NCBI GenBank assembly: GCA_947063855.1
Contig: CAMSTW010000034.1
Location: 1-36,123 of the forward strand
Reading direction: 5' to 3'
Length of the DNA stretch: 36,123 bases
Origin: an uncultured Dorea sp.
GTDB taxonomy: Bacteria > Bacillota > Clostridia > Lachnospirales > Lachnospiraceae
The notes beneath the pieces were generated by a model that saw nothing but the letters and a program-made list of their open reading frames with translations, ran no database searches and was not told where the DNA came from. The position numbers and the translations under genes were made by a program. This document shows, piece after piece, positions 24,504-32,219 of the stretch (its first letter is position 1; the number at the start of each line of letters is the position of its first letter).

Positions 24504-25622
24504 ATGAATAAGAAAGAGATACTTGAGATCCGCAAGCAGTTCACTCCGGAGAACTGCGCCATCACGCGTATCTGCGGCTGCTATGTGGATCACGAGAAGG
24601 AGAAGAAGGCGGAACTTAAGAAAGCCTTCCTGTCCCTGCCGGAGGAGGAAGCATTCAAATACTTCGATATCTTCCGTCATACCCTCTCCGGCACGCTGGG
24701 GAAGAACATGCTCAATATGAGTTTCCCTCTTGATGCAGAGCTTGATGGGGGCGCTCAGGAATTTCTCCTGAAGCTCCGCGACAGTAAGCTTACAGACGAC
24801 CTTCTGGTCGAAGAATTCTATGACCGGGTTATTGACAATTACATTTACGCAGAGAATTACTACATCATCCTGATCCATGCAGTATATGACGTCCCCGGCA
24901 GATCTTCTGACGGTATGGAGATGTTCGACGCTTCAGATACAGTGTACGAGCATATCCTGTGCAGCATCTGCCCCGTGAACCTGACGAAGGCCGGCCTTAC
25001 ATATAACGCAGAGACCAACAATATCGAGGACCGGATCCGCGACTGGATTGTGGAGGCTCCTGCGAAGGGTTTCCTCTTCCCTGCATTCCAGGACCGTTCC
25101 AGCGATGTCCACAATATCCTGTATTACACCAAGAAGCCGGAAGACCTTCAGCCGGAACTGATTGCGAATGTACTTGGGAGCACCATTCCGCTGACAGCGG
25201 GGGATCAGAAGACCACATTCCAGTCGATCATCAGCGATACGCTTGGGGAAGACTGTGAGTACGAGGTGATCCGTAATATCCATGACAATCTGAATGAGAT
25301 GCTGGAGGAATCGAAGGAAGAACCGGAGCCGCTGGAGTTATCCAAACCAGAGGTTAAGAAGCTGCTTGCCAAAAGCGGCGTATCTGAGGACAGGCTTGAA
25401 TCCTTCGACGAAGAATTTGAACAGGCCGTCGGCGGGAAGCAGACCCTGCTCGCTTCCAACATCGCCAGTGTGAAGAACTTCCAGATAGAGACGCCCGATG
25501 TAGTTGTGAAGGTGAACCCGGAGCGTTCCGACCTGGTGGAGACGCGGGAGATTGACGGGCGGCGTTGTCTGGTGATTGCGATTGACGATCATCTGGAAGT
25601 GAACGGAATCGAAGTCCACTAA
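24504..25622 (+). CDS. DUF4317 domain protein
   Basis: A 372-residue soluble protein matching the DUF4317 family as I recall it: it begins MNKKEILEIRKQFTPENCAI, followed by ITRICGCYVDHEKEKK and later DVHNILYYTKKPEDL. Function is unknown. Members occur across Clostridia as stand-alone genes. The start at 24504 follows AAGGAAGTG. An upstream in-frame ATG at 24444 lies before the predicted -10 box and cannot be used. Single gene between its own promoter and a strong terminator. Confidence 0.85.
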   Translation: MNKKEILEIRKQFTPENCAITRICGCYVDHEKEKKAELKKAFLSLPEEEAFKYFDIFRHTLSGTLGKNMLNMSFPLDAELDGGAQEFLLKLRDSKLTDDLLVEEFYDRVIDNYIYAENYYIILIHAVYDVPGRSSDGMEMFDASDTVYEHILCSICPVNLTKAGLTYNAETNNIEDRIRDWIVEAPAKGFLFPAFQDRSSDVHNILYYTKKPEDLQPELIANVLGSTIPLTAGDQKTTFQSIISDTLGEDCEYEVIRNIHDNLNEMLEESKEEPEPLELSKPEVKKLLAKSGVSEDRLESFDEEFEQAVGGKQTLLASNIASVKNFQIETPDVVVKVNPERSDLVETREIDGRRCLVIAIDDHLEVNGIEVH

Positions 25623-25639
25623 AGCTTTTTAGAATCTTT

Positions 25640-25686
25640 CTGCCTGTGCCCTGAAAATCCATTTTCAAACGTACAGGCAGTTTTTT
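25640..25686 (+). terminator. Terminator of the DUF4317 gene
   Basis: CTGCCTGT (25640-25647) pairs with ACAGGCAG (25673-25680). An inner perfect stem TGAAAAT/ATTTTCA sits inside, and six T follow at 25681-25686. Confidence 0.9.
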
Positions 25687-25717
25687 ATATATTTTTTGAA
25701 TTTTTTAAAAAAAGTAT

Positions 25718-25746
25718 TTGCAAAATCCGTTAACCTGTGATAGAAT
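25718..25746 (+). promoter_or_regulatory. Promoter of tRNA-Leu(CAG)
   Basis: -35 TTGCAA (25718-25723), 17-nt spacer, -10 TAGAAT (25741-25746). The tRNA 5' end is at 25758, so the 5' leader is only a few nucleotides. Confidence 0.75.
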
Positions 25747-25757
25747 AAACTCTGTTA

Positions 25758-25840
25758 GCGGAGATGGCGGAATGGCAGACGCGCTAGATTCAGGTTCTAG
25801 TGGGAGCAATCCTGTGAGGGTTCAAGTCCCTTTCTCCGCA
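25758..25840 (+). tRNA. tRNA-Leu (anticodon CAG)
   Basis: 83 nt. Acceptor GCGGAGA pairs with TCTCCGC, discriminator A. Anticodon stem CTAGA/TCTAG encloses TTCAGGT, anticodon CAG. A long variable arm and T-arm GGGTTCAAGTCCC complete a class II tRNA. CCA is not encoded. Confidence 0.96.
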
Positions 25841-25845
25841 GTTTA

Positions 25846-25890
25846 CGGTGCGAAGTTGAACCCCGGAGGTTTAGATTTTCGCACCGTTTT
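25846..25890 (+). ncRNA. Conserved hairpin tail of tRNA-Leu, copy 1
   Basis: Starts 5 nt after the tRNA. Outer stem CGGTGCGAA/TTCGCACCG and inner GAACC/GGTTT, followed by TTTT. It is homologous to the element at 35781-35824 behind the other tRNA-Leu. The two differ by a compensatory pair (T-A here, C-G there) in the outer stem. It could be a first terminator or a processed 3' RNA. Confidence 0.65.
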
Positions 25891-25904
25891 ATGCATTGAA
25901 TCAT

Positions 25905-25945
25905 AATCCCGAAGCCTTGAAAACAAAGAGCTTCGGGATTTTTTT
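25905..25945 (+). terminator. Second terminator of the tRNA-Leu(CAG) unit
   Basis: AATCCCGAAGC (25905-25915) pairs with GCTTCGGGATT (25930-25940), and the T-run continues to 25945. It begins 17 nt after the TTTT of the hairpin tail, as in the other tRNA-Leu unit. Confidence 0.88.
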
Positions 25946-26006
25946 GTTTTAAAAACCAAATTTCTAAAGAAAACCTTATATCTTCGTGAACATTCTGTGA
26001 TACCTC

Positions 26007-26035
26007 TTGAGTCCCCGAATAAAACGTACTACAAT
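26007..26035 (+). promoter_or_regulatory. Promoter of the acidic membrane-protein gene
   Basis: -35 TTGAGT (26007-26012), 17-nt spacer, -10 TACAAT (26030-26035). Confidence 0.7.
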
Positions 26036-26062
26036 AAGAAAATGTTTTAAGGAGGAATTCAC

Positions 26063-26791
26063 ATGAGTATAAATAACACAAAATCTATGCGAAAGACAAA
26101 AGATATCTTTGACGATAATTTTGAAGTCATCTATCAGGAAGACTACTCCGACATTCTCCGGGATGACTATGAAGAAGACAAGAACGACGACGATTATGAA
26201 GACGTCCTGTCTTCGCTGTCCGAACTGGATGCGGAATATGAGAATGGGACCCGCAGAAACCGGAAGCGCCGCAAAGTCCCCAACCTCGCCCCGCCCGCCG
26301 CAAAAACAGTCAAGACTGGAGGCAAAGTCATCTTCCGGCTGGTCAATATCCTGCTGCGAACGGCGTCCTTACTTCTGACTGCCGCAATTACATACATACT
26401 GGCTGTGCATTTCTGGAAAAATCACGCCGCCTACGGTGATGTATTCCGCACGTTCATTGAGGGAAATTATATCCTGGTATCCTATGCGGCCGTTGCACTC
26501 TTTCTGGTATTGTTTGAATTTTTCACCTTTCTGCTGATACTGACCAGAAGCAAAAAAAGCGATCATAAAGAACGTTATCTTGATACCGGAAGAGGGATGT
26601 TTTCATTTGTCTTCATCTGCGCCGGCGCCTGGCTGGCCTATATGCTGAACGGGTTGATCCCCGCTTCCCCCGCGCCGCTTCAGGGCGTACAGGGCGCTCT
26701 GCTGGTTTACGGAACCCTGCGCAATACATTGACGCCTCTATGTATCGGCGGCGTAATCAGCTGTCTGATACGAAGATTTTTCATCCGGTAG
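26063..26791 (+). CDS. Hypothetical membrane protein with acidic N-terminus
   Basis: A 242-residue protein. The first ~60 residues are strongly acidic (DDYEEDKNDDDYEDVLSSL), then a basic patch (RRNRKRRK). About four hydrophobic segments follow (near 90-113, 132-158, 177-197, 205-235). No family is recognised. The acidic tail would be cytosolic. Start: AAGGAGGAATTCAC precedes the ATG. It is a single gene with its own promoter. Confidence 0.75.
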   Translation: MSINNTKSMRKTKDIFDDNFEVIYQEDYSDILRDDYEEDKNDDDYEDVLSSLSELDAEYENGTRRNRKRRKVPNLAPPAAKTVKTGGKVIFRLVNILLRTASLLLTAAITYILAVHFWKNHAAYGDVFRTFIEGNYILVSYAAVALFLVLFEFFTFLLILTRSKKSDHKERYLDTGRGMFSFVFICAGAWLAYMLNGLIPASPAPLQGVQGALLVYGTLRNTLTPLCIGGVISCLIRRFFIR

Positions 26792-26812
26792 ACAGAAAGG
26801 ACAGGCAGAAAT

Positions 26813-26858
26813 AAAAAGGCACTTCGTTCCCAGCCATAACTCCCTGTAACGAAGCGCC
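26813..26858 (-). terminator. Terminator of the smsCB (SUF) unit
   Basis: Minus strand: GGCGCTTCGTT pairs with AACGAAGTGCC (one wobble) and is followed by TTTTTATTT. It lies a few nt after the smsB stop. In the plus direction it also follows the membrane-protein gene but lacks a T-run. Confidence 0.85.
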
Positions 26859-26863
26859 GCACC

Positions 26864-27793
26864 CTAATTCAGAAAATTATCAATAATAACTCCTTCCGCC
26901 TCTTCCTCTGTCATGCCCAGCGTCCGAAGCTTCACCAGCTGCTCGTCATTAATCCTTCCAATCGCCGCCTCATGGATGATCGCGGCATCCAGATGCTTCG
27001 CATTGATCTCCGGAATCGAACTGACCTCGGCATGATCCATAATGATTGAATCACACTGCACATGGGCATGGCATCTGGCATTGCCCACCGCCTTGGGATG
27101 GAACACCTGCCGGGAACGCCCCTTTGCAACCGATCTGGAGACAATCTGGGCGGAGCTTCCCTCTCCGTTCATCTGGACCTCCATATTCGATTCCGCAGTC
27201 TGCAGGTCATGCGTCATCAGCTTCTCCACCACATACAGTCTGGAATTGCTCCCCATCGCCACATCCGTCTCCCGGATTGTAGAATCCACGCCCTTGATCT
27301 GTGCCGTATCCAGAGTAAATACCGCATCCTCCTCCAGATATATCTTCGTCACAGGGTTCAGCACCTTTCCACCGGTTCCCTCCCCTTCTCCGTAATGCTT
27401 CTCCTCATAGCGCACATTCGCCCCCTTCCCTACATGGAAGGAATGTATCCCGTCGTGGCGGCTCTCGTTACACCCGCTGTTATGGATTCCGCAACCGGCA
27501 ACAATCGTCACATCCGCCCCTTCGGCAATATAGAAATCGTTGTAGACCACATCATGCATCCCCGAAGAATCCACCACCACCGGAATATGCACCTGCTCGC
27601 CCCTGGTCTGCCCGTCTATGAAAATGTCGATCCCCTGCTTGTCTTCCTTCTTCCTGATCTTAATATGCTCGCTGTCTCCATGACAGAGCGCGATACCGTT
27701 ATGCCGCAGGTTAAATGCCCCTTTCTGCTCGAATCCTTCCCCGTCTATCTTCTGTAATATCTTCTCAGTAATCTTATCCAGTAATTCTCCCAT
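26864..27793 (-). CDS. SufB/SufD-family Fe-S cluster assembly protein of a minimal SUF system
   Basis: A 309-residue SufB/D beta-helix protein. The family core is seen in DAAIIHEAAIGRINDEQLVKLRTLGMTEEEA and in HAHVQCDSIIMDHAEVSSIPEI. It is shorter than SufB (~470) or SufD (~420) of full SUF operons. Cysteines near 101 and 109 (GCGIHNSGC) and later HAHVQC may be functional. Its only partner here is the SufC-like ATPase upstream. There is no SufS, SufU or second SufB/D. This matches the two-gene SMS (minimal SUF) arrangement reported in anaerobes and archaea. A 134-nt gap with no recognised feature separates the two genes. Confidence 0.88.
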   Translation of the reverse strand: MGELLDKITEKILQKIDGEGFEQKGAFNLRHNGIALCHGDSEHIKIRKKEDKQGIDIFIDGQTRGEQVHIPVVVDSSGMHDVVYNDFYIAEGADVTIVAGCGIHNSGCNESRHDGIHSFHVGKGANVRYEEKHYGEGEGTGGKVLNPVTKIYLEEDAVFTLDTAQIKGVDSTIRETDVAMGSNSRLYVVEKLMTHDLQTAESNMEVQMNGEGSSAQIVSRSVAKGRSRQVFHPKAVGNARCHAHVQCDSIIMDHAEVSSIPEINAKHLDAAIIHEAAIGRINDEQLVKLRTLGMTEEEAEGVIIDNFLN

Positions 27794-27927
27794 TCATCCA
27801 TCGCTCACTTTCTATACGTGCGTGCAGCAAACAATCTTTTTTTGCCCGTCACTTTTTGCTCTTACAACCATCATTTATACTTACAAGCATCCGTCTTCAC
27901 ATGCCCGGCAGATTACGGAAATGCGTT

Positions 27928-28656
27928 TTAGACGGCCTGCCTGTTCATACAGGAGCATTCTCCTTCCTCTTTAAGCAGCGTCGGTAGTATCTCATCCCTT
28001 GGACCAACTGCCCCGATCGTTCCATTCTCAATCACCATGATCCTGTCCGCCATCTGTATAATCCGCTCCTGATGCGAGATCAGTATCAGGCTCTCTGCTT
28101 TCTTTTTATGAATCTTCTCAAATTCCTGGATCAACATGGAGAAGCTCCACAAGTCGATCCCCGCCTCCGGTTCATCGAAGATACAGAGCTTATGGGGCTT
28201 CGCAAGCACCGTCGCGATCTCAAGACGCTTCATCTCTCCGCCGGAAAGTGTCGCGTCTACCTCCCTTCTTACATATTCCTGCGCACAGAGTCCCACCCTG
28301 CTCAGCAGTCCGCAGCATTCTGACTCCTTAAGCTTACGTCCTGCCGCCAGGGATAATAAACGGTTCACCGTCATTCCCTTGAATCTGGGCGGCTGCTGGA
28401 AGGCAAACCCAATCCCGGCATTCGCCCGGTGGTTGATATCGAAATCCGTGATATCCTCCCCATCCAGTATAATCCGGCCTTCATCCGCCTCTTCAATCCC
28501 CATCAGTACCTTGGCAAGCGTCGACTTGCCGCCGCCGTTCGGCCCTGTAATTACAAGCATCTCACCGTCATCCACATGGAAACTTATATTCTTGACGATG
28601 CTCCTCTCTATTCCATTCTCATTCACCTTGAACGTCAGATTCTTTACCTCAAGCAT
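27928..28656 (-). CDS. SufC-like ATPase of a minimal SUF system
   Basis: A 242-residue soluble ABC ATPase. Walker A is GPNGGGKST (38-46), the Q-loop lies in FAFQQPPRFKG, the signature is LSGGEMKRLEIA (137-148), Walker B is LCIFDEPEAGID (157-168) and the switch His is in LISHQER. FAFQQPPRF and the DEPEAGID block are the SufC pattern rather than that of transporters. The C-terminal extra Cys pair (CSC, near the end) is unusual. It is the first gene of the unit, with GGAGAGTGGCGGA before the ATG and a promoter at 28697-28725. Confidence 0.92.
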   Translation of the reverse strand: MLEVKNLTFKVNENGIERSIVKNISFHVDDGEMLVITGPNGGGKSTLAKVLMGIEEADEGRIILDGEDITDFDINHRANAGIGFAFQQPPRFKGMTVNRLLSLAAGRKLKESECCGLLSRVGLCAQEYVRREVDATLSGGEMKRLEIATVLAKPHKLCIFDEPEAGIDLWSFSMLIQEFEKIHKKKAESLILISHQERIIQMADRIMVIENGTIGAVGPRDEILPTLLKEEGECSCMNRQAV

Positions 28657-28696
28657 TCCGCCACTCTCCTTTTTGTAAATGTATTACACATCCTAT

Positions 28697-28725
28697 ATTA
28701 TAATCACCTTTTGTGTATGAGGCAA
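28697..28725 (-). promoter_or_regulatory. Promoter of the smsCB unit
   Basis: Minus strand: -35 TTGCCT (28720-28725), 17-nt spacer, -10 TATAAT (28697-28702). No Fur box or other clear operator is seen around it. It starts directly at the end of the ATPase gene. Confidence 0.7.
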
Positions 28726-30117
28726 TCATTCTTTGAACAAATCTTCCACCGTCAACAGTACTGCCCCTTCCTCCTTCGCCCGTCTTCTCACCGAATCCGC
28801 AAATCCACCCTTACTGATAAACATCAGATACTTTTTCATCGTTTCTGGAAATCCTTTCGCCGCAATCAGCAAATCCTCGTATTCCGCCATCGGCATCGGC
28901 TTATTTGTAAATTTGCATTCACAAAAGATGCCCTCTGTTTTCTTCTTATTCAATGCAAGTATATCTACATCATCCTGCGCCTTTATAATCGGATTATTCC
29001 CCCACCATTTCCCAATCATGGCCGGAACAAACGGCAGCTTCTTAAGCCTGGCCCGGCGAACCAGATATTGTCTGCAGATTTCTTCGAATGCACTCCCCAT
29101 AAAATCTGAGATGTCATCTATAATTTCCTTTGCCGCATCCTTTTCCCCCAGCATTTCATAATAACTCTTATTGGCAAAAATATAATGATACCAGAATCTG
29201 TAAAAATTATCTGTCAATGTATAAATTGTTTTTTTACTGCCGGGGGCTTCTCCGCACGGCACTCTTTTTTCAATCAGCCTTATCGTAAGCAATGTGAGGA
29301 TATATTTACTGCACTTGCTCTTGTCTTCGTGAATACAATCTGCAATTTCTGTCACCTTGTTATATCCTCTGGCTATTGCCTCCAGAATACTGTTATATAT
29401 ATTCGGCTCCCGAAGTTCCATTCTCAAAAGCATCATCGGTTCATCATTCAGAAAGGCACCGTTCGTGAGGATTTCCTTCTCTATATTATCCCTGATAGAC
29501 TTCTTCGATGAAAATGCATTCAAATAACGCGGCACTCCTCCTAATATACCATAGGCAGTCAATTGATCCACATATGAATAATCCGGGAAGAACTTCGCGC
29601 CGTCAAAATAGTCAAATGGCCGGACCTCCATGGAGGAAGTTACTCTGCCATACAGCGGACTTTCATAACCCATAATATCATTCACCATAAAGCTTACGCT
29701 TGAACCGCACAGCAGAAGAAAAATATTCTGCTCCTTCCATTTATGGTCTATTTCATGCTGAAACATACTTTTAATAGAAGGATTCGGCCCGGCCATAAAT
29801 GGAAATTCATCTATGACAATCATCGTCCTCTCATCACCTGACCGCTCTGTTATATATGAAAGCGCATCCTCCCATGTCTGAAAAGGTGCAATAAACCGGC
29901 CGTCAAAATACTGTTGGAGCGTCCGTGAAAAGTCCTGCAGATTCAGACTGTCATTTTTTTCCTGCGCAGGATAAAAAACAATCTTGTGCCTGTTCGCAAA
30001 TTCCCGTAGAATGGTCGTTTTTCCAACACGCCGCCGGCCATACATAACCATGAATTCAAAGCGGCCGCTATTATATAACTCCTCAATCTGCCCAAGTTCC
30101 TTTTCCCTGCCTATCAT
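28726..30117 (-). CDS. Archaeal-type AAA ATPase with C-terminal DUF234 nuclease-like domain
   Basis: A 463-residue protein of the COG1672 group. P-loop GRRRVGKTT near the N-terminus, Walker B MIVIDEFPFMAG, then a winged-helix-like region (NKVTEIADCIHEDKSKCSKYI). A C-terminal DUF234 part has a PD-(D/E)XK-like trio, DVDILALNKKKTEGIFCECK. The biological role of these proteins is poorly known. Start chosen at ATG 30115-30117 behind GGAGGG. The longer frame to 30204 crosses the promoter. It has its own promoter overlapped by a palindrome. Such genes are scattered and mobile across prokaryotes, so recent acquisition is possible. Confidence 0.88.
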   Translation of the reverse strand: MIGREKELGQIEELYNSGRFEFMVMYGRRRVGKTTILREFANRHKIVFYPAQEKNDSLNLQDFSRTLQQYFDGRFIAPFQTWEDALSYITERSGDERTMIVIDEFPFMAGPNPSIKSMFQHEIDHKWKEQNIFLLLCGSSVSFMVNDIMGYESPLYGRVTSSMEVRPFDYFDGAKFFPDYSYVDQLTAYGILGGVPRYLNAFSSKKSIRDNIEKEILTNGAFLNDEPMMLLRMELREPNIYNSILEAIARGYNKVTEIADCIHEDKSKCSKYILTLLTIRLIEKRVPCGEAPGSKKTIYTLTDNFYRFWYHYIFANKSYYEMLGEKDAAKEIIDDISDFMGSAFEEICRQYLVRRARLKKLPFVPAMIGKWWGNNPIIKAQDDVDILALNKKKTEGIFCECKFTNKPMPMAEYEDLLIAAKGFPETMKKYLMFISKGGFADSVRRRAKEEGAVLLTVEDLFKE

Positions 30118-30147
30118 AACGCATGCCCTCCATAAGATTATATACTT

Positions 30148-30182
30148 ATAAGTAGTATACTTATGATTCCACAAATTATCAA
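30148..30182 (-). promoter_or_regulatory. Promoter and palindromic operator of the AAA ATPase gene
   Basis: Minus strand: -35 TTGATA (30177-30182), 17-nt spacer, -10 TATACT (30154-30159). A 7-bp perfect inverted repeat ATAAGTA-gta-TACTTAT (30148-30164) covers the -10 and start. TATACTTAT also recurs directly at 30141 and 30156. The layout is that of a repressor site. Confidence 0.65.
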
Positions 30183-30289
30183 CTCTTTCTTTTGAAGCAT
30201 GCATAATTAATTATTTAACAATTTTTTAACAAACTAAACTTCTATTTTATACACATCTCCCAAAATACCACCTTTTTACAAATTTTCTA

Positions 30290-30317
30290 TTTACAAATCC
30301 TTCTTCCTGTGTATAAT
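30290..30317 (+). promoter_or_regulatory. Promoter of the glnB-amtB operon
   Basis: -35 TTTACA (30290-30295), 16-nt spacer, -10 TATAAT (30312-30317). The start is near 30324, so the leader before glnB is about 140 nt. Confidence 0.8.
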
Positions 30318-30324
30318 GAATGTC

Positions 30325-30412
30325 ATATAAAAAATTTGTCTTTGACAGGTTTTATATATACACTGATATCGAAAACGAAGGCGTTTTTCCGCAGGGAAAA
30401 GCGCCTGTTTTT
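30325..30412 (+). promoter_or_regulatory. Attenuator-like leader of glnB-amtB
   Basis: Hairpin I: 30325-30340 pairs with 30344-30359 (16 bp, one mismatch, TTT loop), starting at the predicted transcript 5' end. Hairpin II: AGGCGTTTTTCC (30379-30390) pairs with GGAAAAGCGCCT (30395-30406) and is followed by GTTTTT, a canonical terminator about 50 nt before glnB. GAAAACG (30371-30377) can instead pair with CGTTTTTC (30382-30389), which uses the left arm of the terminator, so the two folds exclude each other. This is the logic of ANTAR-protein or other antitermination control. The exact class is not proven. Confidence 0.65.
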
Positions 30413-30463
30413 GTATATCCAGTCTGTCTTATGTACATCTCTGTGAAAAAGGAGGAGGATTCT

Positions 30464-30802
30464 ATGAAGAAACTGGAAATTATCATCCAGCCTGAGAAAC
30501 TGGAGGACTTAAAGTCCATACTGGATGAAAGCGATGTGAATGGATTAATGATCAGCAATGTAATGGGTTATGGAAATCAGAAAGGACACAAAAAAGTATA
30601 CCGCGGAGCCGAGTATAATGTCAATCTTCTGCCAAAGGTGAAGGTTGAGACGGTCATTGAACCCGAGATAGCGGAACAACTCATTGAAAAGATCGTATCC
30701 GAGATCCGTACCGGGAAATACGGCGACGGCAAGATCTTCGTATACGAAGTGGAGGACGCCGTGCGCATCCGTACCGGTGAACGCGGATCAGACGCACTCT
30801 GA
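30464..30802 (+). CDS. glnB: PII nitrogen regulatory protein
   Basis: A 112-residue PII protein. It begins MKKLEIIIQPEKLEDLKSIL. The T-loop region reads KKVYRGAEYNVNLLPKVKVE, with the usual Tyr-Arg-Gly-Ala-Glu-Tyr. The C-terminal signature is IRTGKYGDGKIFVYEVEDAVRIRTGE. It senses ATP/ADP and 2-oxoglutarate, and by operon position controls the adjacent ammonium channel (GlnK-type role). AGGAGGAT precedes the ATG. The longer frame back to 30320 runs through the leader hairpins and is not used. Confidence 0.95.
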   Translation: MKKLEIIIQPEKLEDLKSILDESDVNGLMISNVMGYGNQKGHKKVYRGAEYNVNLLPKVKVETVIEPEIAEQLIEKIVSEIRTGKYGDGKIFVYEVEDAVRIRTGERGSDAL

Positions 30803-30870
30803 TATCTGCTTAGCTTTCAAGGAATTAAAGCATCAGGACATCAAGGAAGACAAATCAGGAGGATAAAATT

Positions 30871-32121
30871 ATGGATTTAACAACTTTAATCGCAGGCGGC
30901 ATGGATACTGCCGAAGCCGCCGGTCTGCTGATGAACATCATGTGGACTATGATCGGCGCATTTCTCGTATATTTCATGCAGGCGGGCTTCGCCATGTGCG
31001 AGGCAGGCTTCACCAGAGCCAAGAACACTGGCAATATCCTGATGAAGAATATGATGGATTTCGTTCTCGGCAGCCTGTTCTTTTTCGTATTTGGTTTCGC
31101 GGTCATGCACGGAACCGACTGGAACGGAATCATAGGTATCAGGGGATTCTTCAACCCTTCATCGCTGGCAGATGCAGACGGAATGATGAATGGACTTCCC
31201 CTTGGCGTCTTCATGGTCTTCCACACCGTATTCTGTGCGACAGCCGCAACCATCGTGTCGGGCTCCATGGCCGAGCGGACGAAATTCATCGCTTATCTGG
31301 CCTACAGCGCAGCCATCAGCATCTTCATCTACCCGGTATCCGGACACTGGATCTGGGGCGGCGGGTTCCTGTCACAGATGGGCTTCCATGATTTTGCCGG
31401 CTCCACCGCCGTACACATGGTGGGTGGTATCTGTGCGCTGGCAGGTGCGAAGATCCTTGGTCCCCGCATCGGCAAATACGGCAAGGACGGCAAAGCAAGA
31501 GCGATTCCGGGACACAATCTTCCGATTGCGGCCCTGGGCGTGTTCATCCTGTGGTTCTGCTGGTTTGGATTCAACTGCGGCTCTACTACCGCCGCTTCCA
31601 CAAGCCTTGGACATATCGCCATGACGACGAACCTGGCTGCCGCCGCAGCTACGCTTGCGGCCATGATTGTTACCTGGGCGCGTTACGGCAAACCGGACGT
31701 ATCCATGACCTTCAACGGTTCCCTCGCCGGGCTTGTGGCAATCACTGCCGGCTGTGATGTGGTAAATGAATGGGCCGCAATCCTTATCGGCCTGATTGCA
31801 GGCGTACTGGTCGTATTCTCCGTAGAGTTCTTCGATCAGAAGGTGAAGATCGACGATCCGGTCGGCGCTATCAGCGTACATGGAGTCTGCGGCGCCGCCG
31901 GTACGATTCTTACCGGCATCTTCGGAGAAGGATGTAATATCGCAACCCAGCTTATCGGCGTCGGTGCAACGGCCGCATATGTACTGGTTATGGCTGTTCT
32001 GGTATTCACAGTTATCGACAAGACCATCGGTCTGCGGGTTACAAGAGAAGAAGAAGTGGACGGACTGGATGTCCACGAACATGGCTCCTCTGCTTATGCG
32101 GACTTCAACTTCCGGATCTGA
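30871..32121 (+). CDS. amtB: Ammonium transporter
   Basis: A 416-residue Amt/MEP/Rh channel with about 11 membrane segments. Characteristic stretches are MQAGFAMCEAGFTRAKNTGNIL, the HMVGGICALAGA region with a pore His, WFGFNCGSTTAAS, and the second His in VGAISVHGVCGAAGTIL. The cytosolic tail is short. It imports ammonium and is gated by the PII protein encoded 68 nt upstream. CAGGAGG precedes the ATG. Confidence 0.96.
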   Translation: MDLTTLIAGGMDTAEAAGLLMNIMWTMIGAFLVYFMQAGFAMCEAGFTRAKNTGNILMKNMMDFVLGSLFFFVFGFAVMHGTDWNGIIGIRGFFNPSSLADADGMMNGLPLGVFMVFHTVFCATAATIVSGSMAERTKFIAYLAYSAAISIFIYPVSGHWIWGGGFLSQMGFHDFAGSTAVHMVGGICALAGAKILGPRIGKYGKDGKARAIPGHNLPIAALGVFILWFCWFGFNCGSTTAASTSLGHIAMTTNLAAAAATLAAMIVTWARYGKPDVSMTFNGSLAGLVAITAGCDVVNEWAAILIGLIAGVLVVFSVEFFDQKVKIDDPVGAISVHGVCGAAGTILTGIFGEGCNIATQLIGVGATAAYVLVMAVLVFTVIDKTIGLRVTREEEVDGLDVHEHGSSAYADFNFRI

Positions 32122-32130
32122 TAAATGAAT

Positions 32131-32180
32131 CTGCACTTCCCAAACGGCAGCTGTTTGGTAAAAACTATAACGAAGTGCAG
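32131..32180. other. Nested stem-loop downstream of amtB
   Basis: CTGCACTT (32131-32138) pairs with AAGTGCAG (32173-32180), and inside it CCAAAC (32140-32145) pairs with GTTTGG (32153-32158). No T-run follows on the plus strand. It may act as a 3'-end stabiliser or weak terminator. Confidence 0.5.
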
Positions 32181-32219
32181 AATACCGGCTTGCAGACGCA
32201 CATCTGACACAGCTACACA

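Noticed and set aside
25718-25906. Short open frame across tRNA-Leu(CAG) and its tail
   Set aside because: It translates the tRNA promoter, the tRNA and the hairpin tail, which are explained as RNA.
27062-27757. Plus-strand 231-codon open frame over smsB
   Set aside because: Antisense shadow of a well-supported SufB/D gene, rich in His and Arg with no family resemblance.
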